NCBI GenBank assembly: GCA_951640165.1
Contig: OX621238.1
Span: 28,668,001-28,732,000, forward strand
Length of the DNA stretch: 64,000 nt
Direction: 5' to 3'
Source of the DNA: Pseudoips prasinana
Lineage: Eukaryota > Arthropoda > Insecta > Lepidoptera > Nolidae
In this document: in pieces, positions 24,001 through 39,000 of the stretch
Layout of the letters: each line of letters opens with the position of its first letter
Position numbering within the stretch: the stretch's first letter is position 1
Notes under the pieces: model-generated
What the model saw: the letters and a program-made list of their open reading frames with translations, nothing else
The model's database searches: none
Told to the model about the DNA's origin: nothing
Made by a program: the position numbers and the translations under genes

Positions 24001-27000
24001 ATAGTGCTGACGGTTCATGAGCTACGTTACCTGCGGCTTCCGTTTCTTCTTGAGCGCCATGGGCCGGGTGTGCACGGGCGTGGAGGCGGCCGACTCGCCC
24101 GACGACAGCTCGCGCACGCGCGCGCGGGCCAGCGGCGCCGGCGCGTCGTGCGCCTCCAGCGCGTGCCCGCTGCCCGACCACTGCGTAAGGCAATACGTCT
24201 CGGTGTCCTCTTATCTACTTTCAGCTTGTATTTTAGGCATTCAGTCGTGATGATCTTACATTACTCAACCGAGTCCAGACCTCTGACAAATACAAACAAC
24301 ATACAACTTGCTAGCTACTTCACGGCTTTGGAGCCGTGATCTCCAATGATAGCCTCGCTTACATATGTACTTAGTGGCAGTCTTATCCACTTTCAATCAC
24401 CTAGCGCACTTTGTCAATGTTTGAGTGCGGCCAACTTACCGTTATGATGGCTCACGGTCGAGCCGTGTTCAGTCGAGGCAATGCGCTCTATAACCAAGTC
24501 CTTCATCATCAAGCTGAGGAATATAGGCTCGCGAGGCATTATCACCTGGTTTGGTATCGGCTCTACATCGACTTTACATCTTTCAAATAGTACTTCGTTG
24601 CACCACTGCAGAATTAAATTACTTAAGTTTAAAAAGTCAAATGACTTTAAATGATTGCCTTTAGAAAGTCTAGAGTAGACAAATCGATATATCGACGGTG
24701 AAGACGCAATATCTTCTAACTGCGTTAAATAACGCACGCGAAATTGAGCTTTAAATGAACTGATATCAGTGAGCATTAAAGTTGATTTTGAGTATTTTTG
24801 TTTTGGTAGTTAGTAGATATTGACACTTCACCATCGAAAGACGCAATATCTTCTAACTGCGTTAAATAACGCACGCGAAATTGAGCTTTAAATGAACTGA
24901 TATCAGTGAGCATTAAAGTTGATTTTGAGTATTTTTGTTTTGGTAGTTAGTAGATATTGACACTTCACCATCGATATGCTATAGTTCTTGTTGTACCGCC
25001 AATTTCATAAGTAGTCTAGTAGTAGTCTCACTTATTGATTAAACTTTATTTATTGAACTTAACTTATTGATTAAATAAGTCGAAACATGTTATAAAGACA
25101 CTATACTATTAGAATCTCTAGTTGCATGCGTGATGATCTAACATGTTACGTAGTGAGAAACTTGTATCTTATTGTGCGGAGTAGTGAGCGAGGTACACCG
25201 GGTAAGCCATACTGCCATATGCAAAATCGACGTACTATATATAATATTCCCAAAGCTTGAAACGACGAAATAAAATTAATTATCCGAATTAATTATCTGT
25301 TTGAACGAGCAGCCTCAATGAGTCTTATACACCAGGATGATTTAATCTACCTCGAAACATTTCGAATATATACTTTGTTAACGCTAAGTCATACCGTACA
25401 TCCAGCTTATAATATTCACTAAAGATGTATTACCTCTAGCCTCGCCTCGATTTTGATGGAGTCGTCGTCCATATCCAGTATGTTGAGGTTGTTGTTGATG
25501 TTGTTGTAGTCGGGGTAGGTGGCGGGCGCCACGCGGTACGTCTCCGACTCGCACTCGCTGCCCGACCCCGCTTCCGACGCACGCCTGTACAGAACGATGC
25601 CATACCATACCAATATCTTCGCATACAAGTTACAGACATCTTTAAAATTAATTGTAAACATTTAAATGCGAGTGGGAATCGAACCCACGAAGCACGGGTA
25701 TCCGGCCCCATGTACGTTACCCGCTCCGCCACCGCACCGTGGATCTCAGATTCGAATTTATACAATCCATTCGATATTTTTAACGTTATTAAAAGCGTCG
25801 ACGGCGCGCTTTTATCCTACAGAGCAGTTTGGCGTTTGTTTGAATCGATGCTAACGCGCGTCTGTATCGCTACAAACGCGCGATAATGGCGCGCTTTAAA
25901 AACGTGGTGCTCATAGGCCCTAAGAGGCTTTTAAGGCCATCTTACTGAAAACCTTACGATGGCTGGAATGCCAATATTTTTTTTATTCTTTATTTTAATT
26001 CGGAACTTTTGACAAGTCATGCCAGTTCCATCATACCATAAACTAACACAATTACTCATACAGCATTTTAGCTTCACGTGATATGTGAGCCAATAAAATG
26101 CTATGGAAGAAGTCTAAATCTAATTTATTAACTTTAAAATCACTTAATGCCAATACTTAGATTGGACAATGGCAACAGATCTTTGTTTACATTAATACTA
26201 TCAGATTCACAGCTCACCAGATTCACTATGGCATGAAATAGTATAGTCATCAACATAATACATAAAGTTTCACGCCTTTAAACGGGCGTTAAGGGAGAGA
26301 GGAAAGGTGAACAACATGAGAGACCAAACTAAATAACTGTCTTAGTGGGCAATTTATTCTGGTTTTTAGTGGGCATTACCCATGTAATTATAAAAAGACA
26401 GTAAAGCATGTGATTATCGGGCCCGTAATAAAAAATACCTAATAGCTTTGAAAAAAGTATTGTATATAAGTCAAATTAAACAGCTTATCCTTTCACATCA
26501 AGAGACAACGACTACTTCTGAATGTTGTGGCTAGTTTGTTTTGAGCCATTACAAGCCCCAAAGCCCAAAGGCTCCACACATAGGCTCATAGGTATTTACT
26601 TTTTTGTAATTCAAAGGAATATAGAAGGCCGTGCGCTTCGGAAAAACCTATTTTTTATATGGCTTGTCTTGTCTTGGTAGGGTTTATTTGCGTACAGCAC
26701 TTCGACCCTTTAGGATCTTTTGTACGAACCCCTATTATTTTTTTACTCTATCCCTAGAGCCCTGAATGCAGTGGGCACATACTTCAGTACGCTTGTTAGG
26801 GGTAGATCCTTGTAGTCTCCTGGTTCTGAGTATGCTTGTAATGTTTAAATTTCCTGACACTTATGACCGATAAAATACGAATATCAATATTAATCTCTCA
26901 ACAATTTATACTTGATAAAATGTGAAAGGAATTTCCGAAGTCATAACTACCAGGACTAAATTCATGAGAACGTAGAATTGCAGTCGGATCTTGTACTACA

Positions 27001-30000
27001 CATTCTTGTGGATTAGAAAAAGTCCGGCGCCAGTAGGATTTCTCTCGTGACGGATTACGTCAATGTCATTCACGCGTGCAGTGTCAACGTCGGGGCTGTC
27101 TCATTGCCAAGTGACGTCATGTACAATAAAATGCTCTTTAATTACACTAGCTTTAGGCAGATCGGGTAACAACAACGGGTTTAGAGTTTGTTTCGTTAGG
27201 TCTTCTAAGTTGGGGCGCATTGGACCTAATAGTAGCATTTTAACGCGACCGTCGGTACACACAAGATCCACCACAATAATCTTATAATTTAACCTTAATA
27301 GACACAGAACGACACGATTTAGTAAAATACTAGTTGTGCCCCGCGGTTTCATAAAATATATAAATTATAGCCTATATGTGTCTTTCCGATAAATAAGCTA
27401 TATTACTACAAAGTTTCATCAAAATCCATTCCGTAGTTTATGCGTGAAAAAGTAATATATATCCATACATCCTAATTCACAAACTTTCGCATTTATAATA
27501 TTAGTAGAATATCCAAAACTATAAATATCGACAACAAGAGATTGAGACATTCAATCTTAGAAACATTTATTTTATCACTAGCTTTGCGCGGTTTCCCTCG
27601 CATTATACTGTAATTTATTACCTCCATGTTATTCGGATCTATAATCTATATTACTAGAAAGTTTAATCAAAATCTCCGTATTTTTTGCTTAAAAGAGTAA
27701 CATACATACATTCTCACAAATCTTTCGCGTTTATAATATTAGTAGGATGGAAATGATTAAGTTACTTAGTGGCTTAGGGCCTAGCCCACTTGCACCAAAA
27801 GCTAGGCTAATTCGTTAAAATTTTAACTCTACATTATGTTGCACCAGTGAAAAATAACACAGAGTCAACTAACTCAGTGTTTCTCTATTATATTTTGGTG
27901 TCATTAAAGACAGGGCTGGATCTACCTAAGGGCTGCTTGGGCTGCAGCCCAGGGCCCCGAGGTTACAAGGGGCCCCCAGACCCCGCTTAGAACAATAGGC
28001 GCTAATTTGAATTTAAAAAATGGTTGTCAGTAAACTTTACGGACGATATTTTTACGTGATAACGTCATAAGAAAACATTGATGAAGAATCGCATAGAATT
28101 TTTAATAATAATATAATAATAATAATATCTGGGGACAATGTCACACAGATCATCCTAGGCCCAAACTAAGCAAAGCTTGTACTATGGGTACCAGGCGACG
28201 ATATACATACTTATATAGATAGATAAATACTTATATACATAGAAAACATCCATGACTCAGAAACAAATATTCGTGCTCATCACACAAATATTTGCACTTA
28301 CCGGGATTTGAACCCAGGACCACCAGCTTCGTAGGCAGGATCACTACCAACTAAGCTACGGTGACCGTCAATTTATAAATTATGTCTTTCTTTTTATGGT
28401 ATTTTTAGGGGTTCTGTACAAAAAAATAAAACTGTAATTCCCATTTGGCCGTTTTTTTCATACTAAATCAAAATTTAATTACTGCCCTCATAACAAAGTA
28501 TTCACGTATTCAAATGTAACGATTATCTCGTTCACTGTTTATTTATCAGAAAACTATCAAGTTCATTGTTTATATTCAGGCAAAATCAAAGTCATTAAGT
28601 CAGTCAGTTAATTTACGATAATGTCTGGTCAAAAGAATAAAAGTGGAGCTGAGAAACAAGAATTACAGCTAGATCGTGAAAAGAAAAGAAAAAATTGGGA
28701 CTTTTTTCAAATCAAAACCTAAAAACGAGGATGAAACACAAAAAAAAATGAAAAATTAATGTATTTTTAGTGCAATAAAGAATATATATATAGTACTTAG
28801 ATAGGCCCCTAAGTAGTTTCAGCCCAGGGCCCCACAAATTCACGGTCCGCCCCTGATTAAAGAGGGTTTTTCCTTAATGCAATCCATGTAACCAAATATG
28901 AATGAATGAACAATGAGTGAAATACTTATACACCTCTTTTTGTCACTAGAAGACTTTTTATATGACAGTCTCATGTGTTAAGTTATTTCAAAGACATTTC
29001 AATTTGAGCGTTTGTGTATGAAACCAATCTGTCAATTTCGAGTCGTTCAAATATTGTCATGTCAAAATTGACATGATCGGACCCTTATGCAACTCTACTA
29101 TTAGAAAAGTCCGAACTAATATATTCGACGATTTCTTCATGATCATCAGACAATAAAAAAATCAATCATAATGGTTTTGGACACAAAACTGTTTTAAAAT
29201 CTATGACTTTCACTTCTTCAACCCAAAATCTCTAACTAAACAAATTTGACATTACTAATCCGGAGTAAGTGATTTAACTCAGCAAAATAGGCGGGTTAAA
29301 TTTTTTATAAAATAACCCGAGGTTAGTCCCTAACTCTTGGTGGTGCAAGACGTAATTGTAATTTAACCCCATATTAGCCACTAACTTAAATGAGCATATT
29401 TAAGATATTTTATAACATTTATAATACATAAGTATTATTCAGATTCTATGTTTTCACTTGGAACAAATGACGAGAGGTGTAATTATAATTATTGGACAAG
29501 TTAACACACATGTGTTAAATAATTTTTTTTATACGCAAATGCAAGGCCATGAAACATGTGAATGATTCACCACGTTGCTTGTGACATGACACATTTTCCG
29601 AAGGGTTCATTTTACGCCGGCGCAGACACATGATAGAATTGTAATTTAACCCATTCTCTCGCAGAGTAAATTCTATTTATGAATATTTTGGTCAAATTTT
29701 ACCTTCGCATTTTCTTTTCATCAAATTTGAAATCAGAATGGTCCTAAAAGTTTCTATGGAATATTTATAAGCAGAATAAGTCATAATTTTCTTATATACT
29801 TACATAACTTTCATAAATATCTTTCTACAATAATGCAAAGAAAATATTAAAGCTATTTATGTAGGTACTTGGTCGGTTTGTAGTAAAGGGTGATATAAAA
29901 TAAAAACAACAAGTGCAGAAATATACTTATAATAATTCAAATAATAAAAATTATAAAGGACGAATACAATACTTTTGCTAGTAATCTACTAAAACTACTT

Positions 30001-33000
30001 TTTGGAATATAAAGCTTAGTTTGAAAAGGACAGCTTGTGTCCTTTTCTTATCATCTTACATTAGTGTTGAGAATACATATACAGGTTGTTTTATACAAGG
30101 ATGAAGGTGGGAGGAGTGATCAGAGTGGGATGAGTGATCAGAGTGGGAGGAGTGATCAGGGCGGGTAGAGTTATTTCAGGCGGATGGATTCTAAATTATA
30201 TTAGTATGAAACGTGACTGCAATAAAAAAAAAACATTCATAGATTCGACATAACGTACGTACAACTACAACCTGTTGCACCAACATTTAGGAAATATCTT
30301 ATTTTATGCGGTTGAATTTAGTGTTACCTAAGTTCAGATATTGCATATGCATATATACAAGCAACATTAAAAATAATAACAAAGATTAACAGCAAGTATA
30401 TCTTAAGTCCTGGTGGATCCTGGGACTATACATATATTTTTTTAAGTCCCGGTAGATTCCCATAGTCTCTAAAGTAGATATTAGTCTCTAAAATAGCTTG
30501 CTTACTCACTGTTTATGGCAAATATAAAAAAATTGTTCGCGGATTTTAATTTTAATATTAGTTTATGGGACCATCTCGAGAATATTCCTTATCGAATACC
30601 TATTTTTGTCGTAAACTATTCACAAAAAGCGAACAATGTCAAACCCCCTCCTCCTTATTTGAAGGTTAAAAGTAAATGCTTGCGAAAAAAATAGCAATTA
30701 CTAGTCTCTGCATATGTACATGTATATAACACGTTTTTTTTTTAATTTAAGATAACTTATTGCGCAAATCGCTTTCGCTAGGCTTCTGTTAGTTGCGTAA
30801 TGAGGAGGAATATGACGAAATGTTGCCAAATGTAAAGCACTCAATGTGGTCATGAAATAGCTACTGTGGAGTGTTGAGCAGCGGGCGGTAGAGCGGGTGC
30901 GGCTAGGTGACTGACCTGTTGTAGTCGGGCGTGCGCGGCGCCGTGGGCGTGGCGCCCGAGCCGTCGCGCTCCGCGCCGTACAGCGAGCCGTCCTCGGGGT
31001 ACAACGGGAACCTACAAACAATACACATTACACTTGCAAAATTGTTCATTATCCACGGACTTCCCATCACGTACTAGATAATTTCACACTAAAACCTGTC
31101 TCCAATTCTTCGAACAAAACATCATACAGCACATGTTCAATTTGAAAATAAATTAATCAGTCGAGACTAATTAGGTGGGAGCACAATGTCTTCTTTCGTG
31201 GATATTTAATAGTTATTCTCTTCGTTATTCTCACTAGCGAATTTAATATGTGTGTCACGGGGTACTTTACAAACATATAATTGACGGACACAAAGTACAT
31301 CCAGGGGCTCTACCGGCTAAGTCGCCGAACACCGATTTCTTACATGGAGTTCAAATAAATAAAGGTTAAAAATGACTTAATAAATCGTTAAATCGGCTTC
31401 CATGAGGATATGTGACGTCATAAATGGTCCGGAATTGATTGTCAACGTTGAAGCCGATTTAACGATTAATTAAGTAATTTTTAACCTTTATTTATTTGAA
31501 CGTCATTCAAGAAATCGATGTTCGGCGACTTAGCCGGTAGAGCCCCAGACTCAGAACAACTATATATGGGTTACACAAATAGTTGTCCTGCGCGGGATTC
31601 TGTCTGGAGACTGTTTAAGCCGCTGCACGACGTGCAGTCAGTACAATAATTTCGTATCAATAATCGGATAAACTATTTTTTTAAATATAAATTTATATGT
31701 TTACGCTCTTAGCTGATATTTTATATAATATTAAAGCAAGCGGGTCACGTGATGGTAAGTAATCAACCTCACACATGGAAACTCGCAACATGAATGATTC
31801 CTTTCTCAAAGACTGGCAAGTAAATTGCCAGCTTTTGAGAAATGAATAGGCTCGCTTCTTGAAGGTTGCCATGTCATACCGGATCGGAAATACCTCCACA
31901 GTTAATTGATTTAAAAAGTTTCTTGTTAAACGCACCGTGTTAGGAGACCATTCTTCCAACAAACACAACACTAAAAGGGCTATCATCTAACTGATTCTAA
32001 CTAATACATTGCACGGGAATCGATCACCAATCAAAAGATTTTGTCAAATAAACATTCAAACACAGGATTCTCTAACTTTACTTAGCTTGTTTAATAATTA
32101 GTTATCGTATGGATAGTGAATACTCTAGTGTCAGAGTTGCTCAAGCTGCCCAGTAGGCGTCTGACATGGCTTAACAACTATTGTCTAATGACTACTACCG
32201 AGACCGATAGCTTAACGTGCCCTCCGAAGCACGGAGACGCTCAGAAATTAAAACACTTTGGTGGTGATCCATGTATTGACTGACCGCGAGCCATTTGCTT
32301 AACCTCGCTGATCATGTACAAACAGGTGAGAGCATCTAGCTATGCCCGCTTGTTAATAACAAAAGCTTCGACGGGCCAGTTGGCGTGGTTGGCAAATGCG
32401 TGCTTTTCACGCCGGAGGTCGCGGGTTCGATTCCCACCCAGGCCAAATATTTGTGTGCATGAACATGTCTGTTTGTCCTGTGTCTAGTTGTAATTCATCT
32501 ATATAAGTATATATTTACAAAAGAAAAGTAGTATATGCAGTTTATTACTTATTCGGTTTCCATAGTAGGTACAAGCTCTGCTTAGTTTGGGATCAGGTGG
32601 CCGTGTGTAAAAAATGTCCCAGGATATTATTATTATTAATATATAAATTAATTTACCTGTAATTATCTTCTGAAAGTCTGTCATCGTCGTCGGTGGCTAT
32701 GAACTGCACACAAAGTGCACAATCGCCCTTAACGCTCTGCAACGCCTGTACCGCTTCCTTATGACATGCCTGCAAACATTACGTTGACTTTGACTTGTTT
32801 TCAATGGGAGATTTTTATTATATGTCAGTGGTTGACGAACGAGCAAGTAGGTCACCTGATGGTAAGTGATCACCGCCGCCCATGGACACTTGCGACACCA
32901 GAGGAGTCGCGGGTGCGTTGCCGGCCTTTAAGAGTCAGCAAACAAGTGTTGCTGACCCTTCCCCCCACCCTGATGAGCTCTGGCGACCTTACTCACACTC

Positions 33001-36000
33001 AGAAACACAACATTAAATTATTAATGTTATTATTAAGGAATGTCTTCGGTAAGGTGAAGGTACTTCCCCAGTCGGACTGCTCTTCGAGCGAATGAACGCT
33101 GTACCTCTCTTAAAATAGAAATATTCAAAAGCTGGAGTCTTAGCAACATAAGACGTTTAATATTTAGCATACAACTGAAGGGGTGTGGGGGGGGGAGAAG
33201 AGAGTGTGTGCGCCCACGACACAATCCAAACTGTTACAGTCCCGCCGTACCGACAGCTGACCGACATATTGATTTTATCGACTGATATCTTCAATTTAAT
33301 TGACGGGCCTGTGGGCGTGGTTGGTAAATGCTTGCCTTTCACACCATAAGTTTCAGTTCAAATTAGTTGTAAATTTTACCGTCATCAATATTTTCGTATT
33401 AGAAGAGTATTTGCGATTGCACGATGATGTTGATAAGGCGGAATTAAAATCGATATGAATCGATAAAAAATTATATCCGTTTCTTGCGAGCATTTCTAAC
33501 AACATAACGTCCTAGTTTGCGTTAACAACTAATATGGAAGGTAAACATTCATTATATAGTTATATAAACTTAATTCTTCATCAAAACATTATAAGTACAA
33601 GATGTTACATATTCATCTGTGTCACAAAAGAAGACTTAAAAAACTAGCAAGGTAAAATAATTCTTGTAATGAATTTATATTAAAAATATATTAAGTTTAT
33701 TTAAATTAAAAATAAATTACAGATTTCACAGGGACTGAGTATAAAAACCCACACTATTAACATTGCGACTTAAATGATACCATCTCGGCTTATGATTTAT
33801 CACAAGAACTCATCCATAACATCTAGCTATTTTTTTACGGGACTTATACCTCCCTCTTACCCACCACTGCAACTCATGTAAGCCAGGATCAACAGTGGCA
33901 CACAATGAAATGACACTGATTGGTGAGGCTCAGGCATGTCCTGGGAAATCGCTTTAACTGTCTTGGATCCCTCAACGAAATTAATCAGAAAGAATCAAGG
34001 AGTTACAAAATTAATAGTTCAACTTCCCCCAGAGCCAAGCGGGGGACAGAATGATGTAAAGAGGCTACAGCCTCATAAAAAGTGAGGATTGCAACTAGAC
34101 AAGCCAGCTGCAAATGCACCGAGGATCAATTTAAGGGTCCTAAGTGAGCTATTATATTTGATTCCAATAGTAGGTATGGCAAAAGCGCTTAAACGCACGG
34201 AAGTTGTTCCTTGTTGCTACAAGATCCGTATAATAAACTACTCCAGATATTAGAAGCAAGCTGTTTAACATAATATCACGTTGATCTTGCCAGAGATCAT
34301 ACTCCCAAAGGATGTGGTGAGCAGTTTGTTCATATTCGTTACTGGAAGTTGAGTTGCCTCATAAAATGGGAGAATTGAACAAATAGCTATAGTGGCTAGC
34401 TATTTATAATTAGATCTGCCTTTCAGTGTTTCTTCAATGGTCTACTGTAAGTCCTAATTCAATATTGGCTTTTATAGTTATCTCGAGGGGATAATAGTTA
34501 AGTGTTTGAAAAGTTATGTCTATTGTAATGTATTTTACCACAATTTAAAATAATGTCATCAATGTAATCCAACCTGTGTGAGATCTACGTCGTTGATAGC
34601 CAGTATAGCGTCGCCAACGTACAACTCGCCAGTGAGCGCGGCCGGCCCGCCCGCCTCCAGCTCGGAGATTAGAATAGGTACACCATGTTCTCGGCCACCC
34701 TGCAATAAATAATACACATTTTATTAAAACAAAATTAGTAAACCTATGTACTCTGGCCCGCCTTGCTCTAAGCAGTTGGGGCAAACCACTATAATCATTC
34801 GAGCGATTGCTGTCTCATCTCGAACCCCGTAAGGAACCAGTAACTAAGAAGTTTAGACCAGGTTTCAGATTCTCTATGGCTTCTGAATACCTGTAACCAG
34901 AGTCATATATGTTTTCTTAACAACCGGGACCGACGGTTTAACGAGCTTTTACAAAAAGATTGCCCGGTGGGAATCAACGACCTCCTATAGGCGTTAAGAT
35001 TTAACCGGACGGCTATTTGCAAAGCTATGTTCTCTTAAAAACGGGGACCGACGGATAGGCGTTAAGATTTGATCGGACGACTTCAACTTCTCTGATCGTC
35101 TATTTGTAAAACTGAGTTCTCTTAACAACCATCTTTTAAATACTACTAAAACCTAGTAGTATAGTTAAAGGCACGAGAAGTGCGCACACAAACTGAATAG
35201 GTCTCATTGGTGCTATGTGAGGTGCGCTGCACACAAACAGACCACAATTTGACGAGTATCTACCGACGAACCAATTCCCGCCCACCTTGTATTACCCCAA
35301 TAAGCCCCGTCAAGTTTGTGCTCACGACTCGTGCCGGATATTATATCAGTGCCTTACTTTCACCAGAGATTATCCTATTATTTAATGCCCATATTAAAAG
35401 AGTTGATAAGCAAATGTAATCCGACATCTTGTCGTCGCATTTTGAAAATATTGCAATATTGAGCTATAGGTATACGCTTATTTCAGGGGGTAGGAACTGA
35501 TCCGAAATTCGGATGCAAGATTTGTCACAAAAATATTTGTGAAAAACAAATATGCAAACCTTGTAAAAAATATTTATAATTTAATTGTATTGGTTATGGA
35601 GAACATCTTCCATATTTCAAAATGGTATAAGAATTTCTAATTCCACTTATCAGCCACTATTATCTAATTTGTAGGAATCTTCTGGAAAACTCATCATCGG
35701 TTCCAAACACACGTAGCTTTTATTACTGTCAACGAAGATTTTTTTTCAACTCAAATATTTTATTTGCTTAAATATGGAATTAGTAGATTCCAACAAATTG
35801 TCAAGGATCACTACTTAAAGCTTAGCCTTGAAAGTACTCCGAGCTACGGGTTATAAGGGTTTGGTTATTTTTCAACGATGCCGATTGTTTATTTATCATA
35901 GGTACATAATATGAACAGACATATGATAAATTAGTTAATATGTATAATTATAAGTACGGTACAGTAGTACCTTTTAGGAAATTTGTTGTGTACACTCCAT

Positions 36001-39000
36001 CTCTGTGACTCCTCTATTCTTTCACTACCTAGGTTGCCTTGAAGAGATCACACCTTGTGATAAGGCCGCCATTTGTACTGTATTAATTTCTATATGTTGT
36101 CAGTTTGTATTGTTTCTTGAGGTGTACAATAAAGAGTTTTATCTATCTATCTATGGGTTATAATATACATTCGAAGTAATTTGTAATGTGTTTGATTCAA
36201 TTCCCATTTTAAGTGTAAACTTTTATAAGTATAATGTCCATGTGTTTGTTTAACTCCAAATTTTTACACTGTCTTTTTTCCGTAGATTTTCACAATTATT
36301 AACAGCAGCAGCAGTGATAAACTGCTGCGTTATTTATTACTATAAATTCTATACCTACACAAGTTAACCATCGAACAGTTTTAATAGGTTGTGGTAGTAA
36401 AACAATATTATAAATACAATCAACGAACACTTTTGGCAAATTGCTTGAAAACTTTATTACACTTCAGGAAGAAGAATGGAACTGAATGGAACTCATAAAA
36501 ATGTCCAATATTCTTGATTTTACAAACTAATGATAGTAATAAAAATAATTAAGCTAGTTAGTTCTTCGTAATCGTAATAAAAGACCATTACGTTACATCG
36601 ATGTTACGGTTATTACAAAGTCGTGATCGTGTATTGCATTTCTCGTATCTATTTAATTTAATTGTTGATTATACCAAATAGAAGAACAATGTACATTAAT
36701 CAAGTTATTGTATGCAGTAAGGCCTTCTTCGTAATATCGTGAATGACATGGGCTGCCGATGACAGATTAGGTTGGGAATTTAACAAAATGTTGGAAATTT
36801 GACTGCACGTGTGGCGCAGCGGCTAAGACAGTCGCCTAGCCGCTTCGTATCGCGGGTTCGAGTCCCGCGCAGGACAACCATTAGTGTGACCCATAAATAG
36901 TTGTTGAGTCTGGGTGTAATTTGTGTCCGTCTATTTTATGTTTGTAAAGTACCCCGCGACACAGGGATTACATTCCCTAGTGCGGGCGGTGTCGATAAAA
37001 AAAGTGTTTGCCTGAAAAGAGGTGTTTCATGACATTTACTCAGCCCCGGATCTTCAATATTATGAAAGCGGGGCAAAAACTGATAAATGCCGCGCCCACC
37101 CACTTATATTTCTTTTTACATTTCACTGTTTCTGTATGAAGCCTATTTATTTAATGATTATAATGTCTTCCAAACCGAATTTCACAGCTTGCGGATGTAG
37201 TAGGAAGCGTTGAGTAAATTCTCAGGGCAATACAAATATTAGGAACACCATCCTGCAAATCATGCGCATAGATCTGTTGTAAGAAATAGAAACTTTTAAC
37301 GTTTTCTATGTTATGAAATAAAAGCGGAGCTTAAATGTCGCTTGTATTTTCGAGCCAGATCAGCTCCGTACTTTTGCAGTTCTTCAAGGATTGACATTTT
37401 CAAAATATTAGTACCATTCAAAAAACCTTCCTTCGGTAATAATTGCATAATAAAATCAGTAAAAAATCAATAGTAATCAGTTTTATCAAAAATTGAAGTA
37501 AGATTTTTTTCTTTAATTATTATTGAACTATAAAATGCCCCACGTGTAAACTCTTTAAATTATATTGAATTAAAAATGTACGGCGCCTTTAGTCGGTTTC
37601 TTTTCATTGAACCCCCATGATAAAAAAAAGCTTCTCCACATTTACATTCTGGGCTGTATTTTTTTATACAACTTAGTTGGCAAACAAGCATACGGCCCGT
37701 CGTCGTCGTAGCCTATGAACGCTTGCCACACCAGGGGCATCATTAGCGCGTTACCGACCATTTAGAAGCCAAAAGGTGACCGTGGACATCAAATCAAATA
37801 ATTCCTCTGAACAAATCCCATTGTATAGACAGTAGAACACACAGAGAGAGGCAAAATCTCTCCTCAGGCTTAAGGGTTCAGTATGTCTTTATAGCTTAGG
37901 ATCGTCGATAATCCTCACAGCGCGTCTTTGGACTGAGTCCAAAGGCCCAAGCTGGTAAGCTGGTGCCATCGCCCACAGGTGACAACAGTACTCCGTGTGG
38001 GGCCGGACTTGTGTGCTAGAAATATCGACACCAAGGATCCCAAGCTTCACAGAGATGGTCAGGGCTGCGTTTTAGAATTTCGGTGAACACGCAAACTTGT
38101 GTCTTGGAGGGGTTAAATTGGACTAAATTCAGTCGTCCCCAATCGGAAACTCTGTTTAGTGTACATTTGGTTTCAGACACAAGTTTTTTCACGACTTTCC
38201 TTTATAATGTGTCGAGAGATATTGGCACGGCCCGTGTAGGAGGTGTACCCGGTGCTGTCATTCGCATAGCAATGAGTGTTTTATATGTATAACATATCAT
38301 GGATATGCAGCAAAGCCAGCGTTGGGGACAGCACGGAGCCTTGAACGCCAGCTTTGATGTCCATGGTATCCGAGCAGCTGCCATCTACAACCTCTTTTAT
38401 GCTTCTGTTGGACAAAAAGCTGGCAATTCATGTGCATAATCCCTGGGGAAGACCGTATGCTGGCAACTTCAATAGCAGACTCCGGTGCCAGAGCTGAACA
38501 AACGCCTTCGCCATGTCTAGGCTGATAGACACTTGCTCGCCTTGCCTCTTACTGGCCAACGCCCATCGGTGTGTGAGATACGGTAGAAGATTACCAGATG
38601 AGCGACCGTGGCGAAATACATATTGGCGGTCGCTAATCAGATCGCGTTCCTCTAGGTATCTCAGGAGCTGGTTGTTGATAATACGCTCCATCACTTGGAA
38701 GAGGAGGGAGGTTATAGCGATATGCCTGTAGTTTGATGGGTCTGATCTATCGCCCTTTATGGGCACTGGGTGAACGAGAAAGGTCTTCCACGAAGACGGT
38801 ACTTGCCTTGTAGAGATGGAAAGTGTGAAGAGGCGTGTTAATACAGGACATAGTTCAGGGGCACACTGCTTTAAGACCACCGCCGGTATGCCATCTGGCC
38901 CGCTCGACTTATGAATATCTAGGGACCGCAATGCCTGCCAAACCTCCCGTTGAGTAATGGAGATTTCCGGCATAGCGGTACCACACCATGGTGGAGTGGG

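Noticed and set aside
24440..24776. Alternative internal exon of GOPC
   Set aside because: Its exit phase does not fit the exon at 24180, and the exon at 25434 already joins that exon in frame.
36803..36880. Possible tRNA gene with perfect A and B boxes
   Set aside because: Continues into a conserved SINE tail and occurs at least four times in the window.
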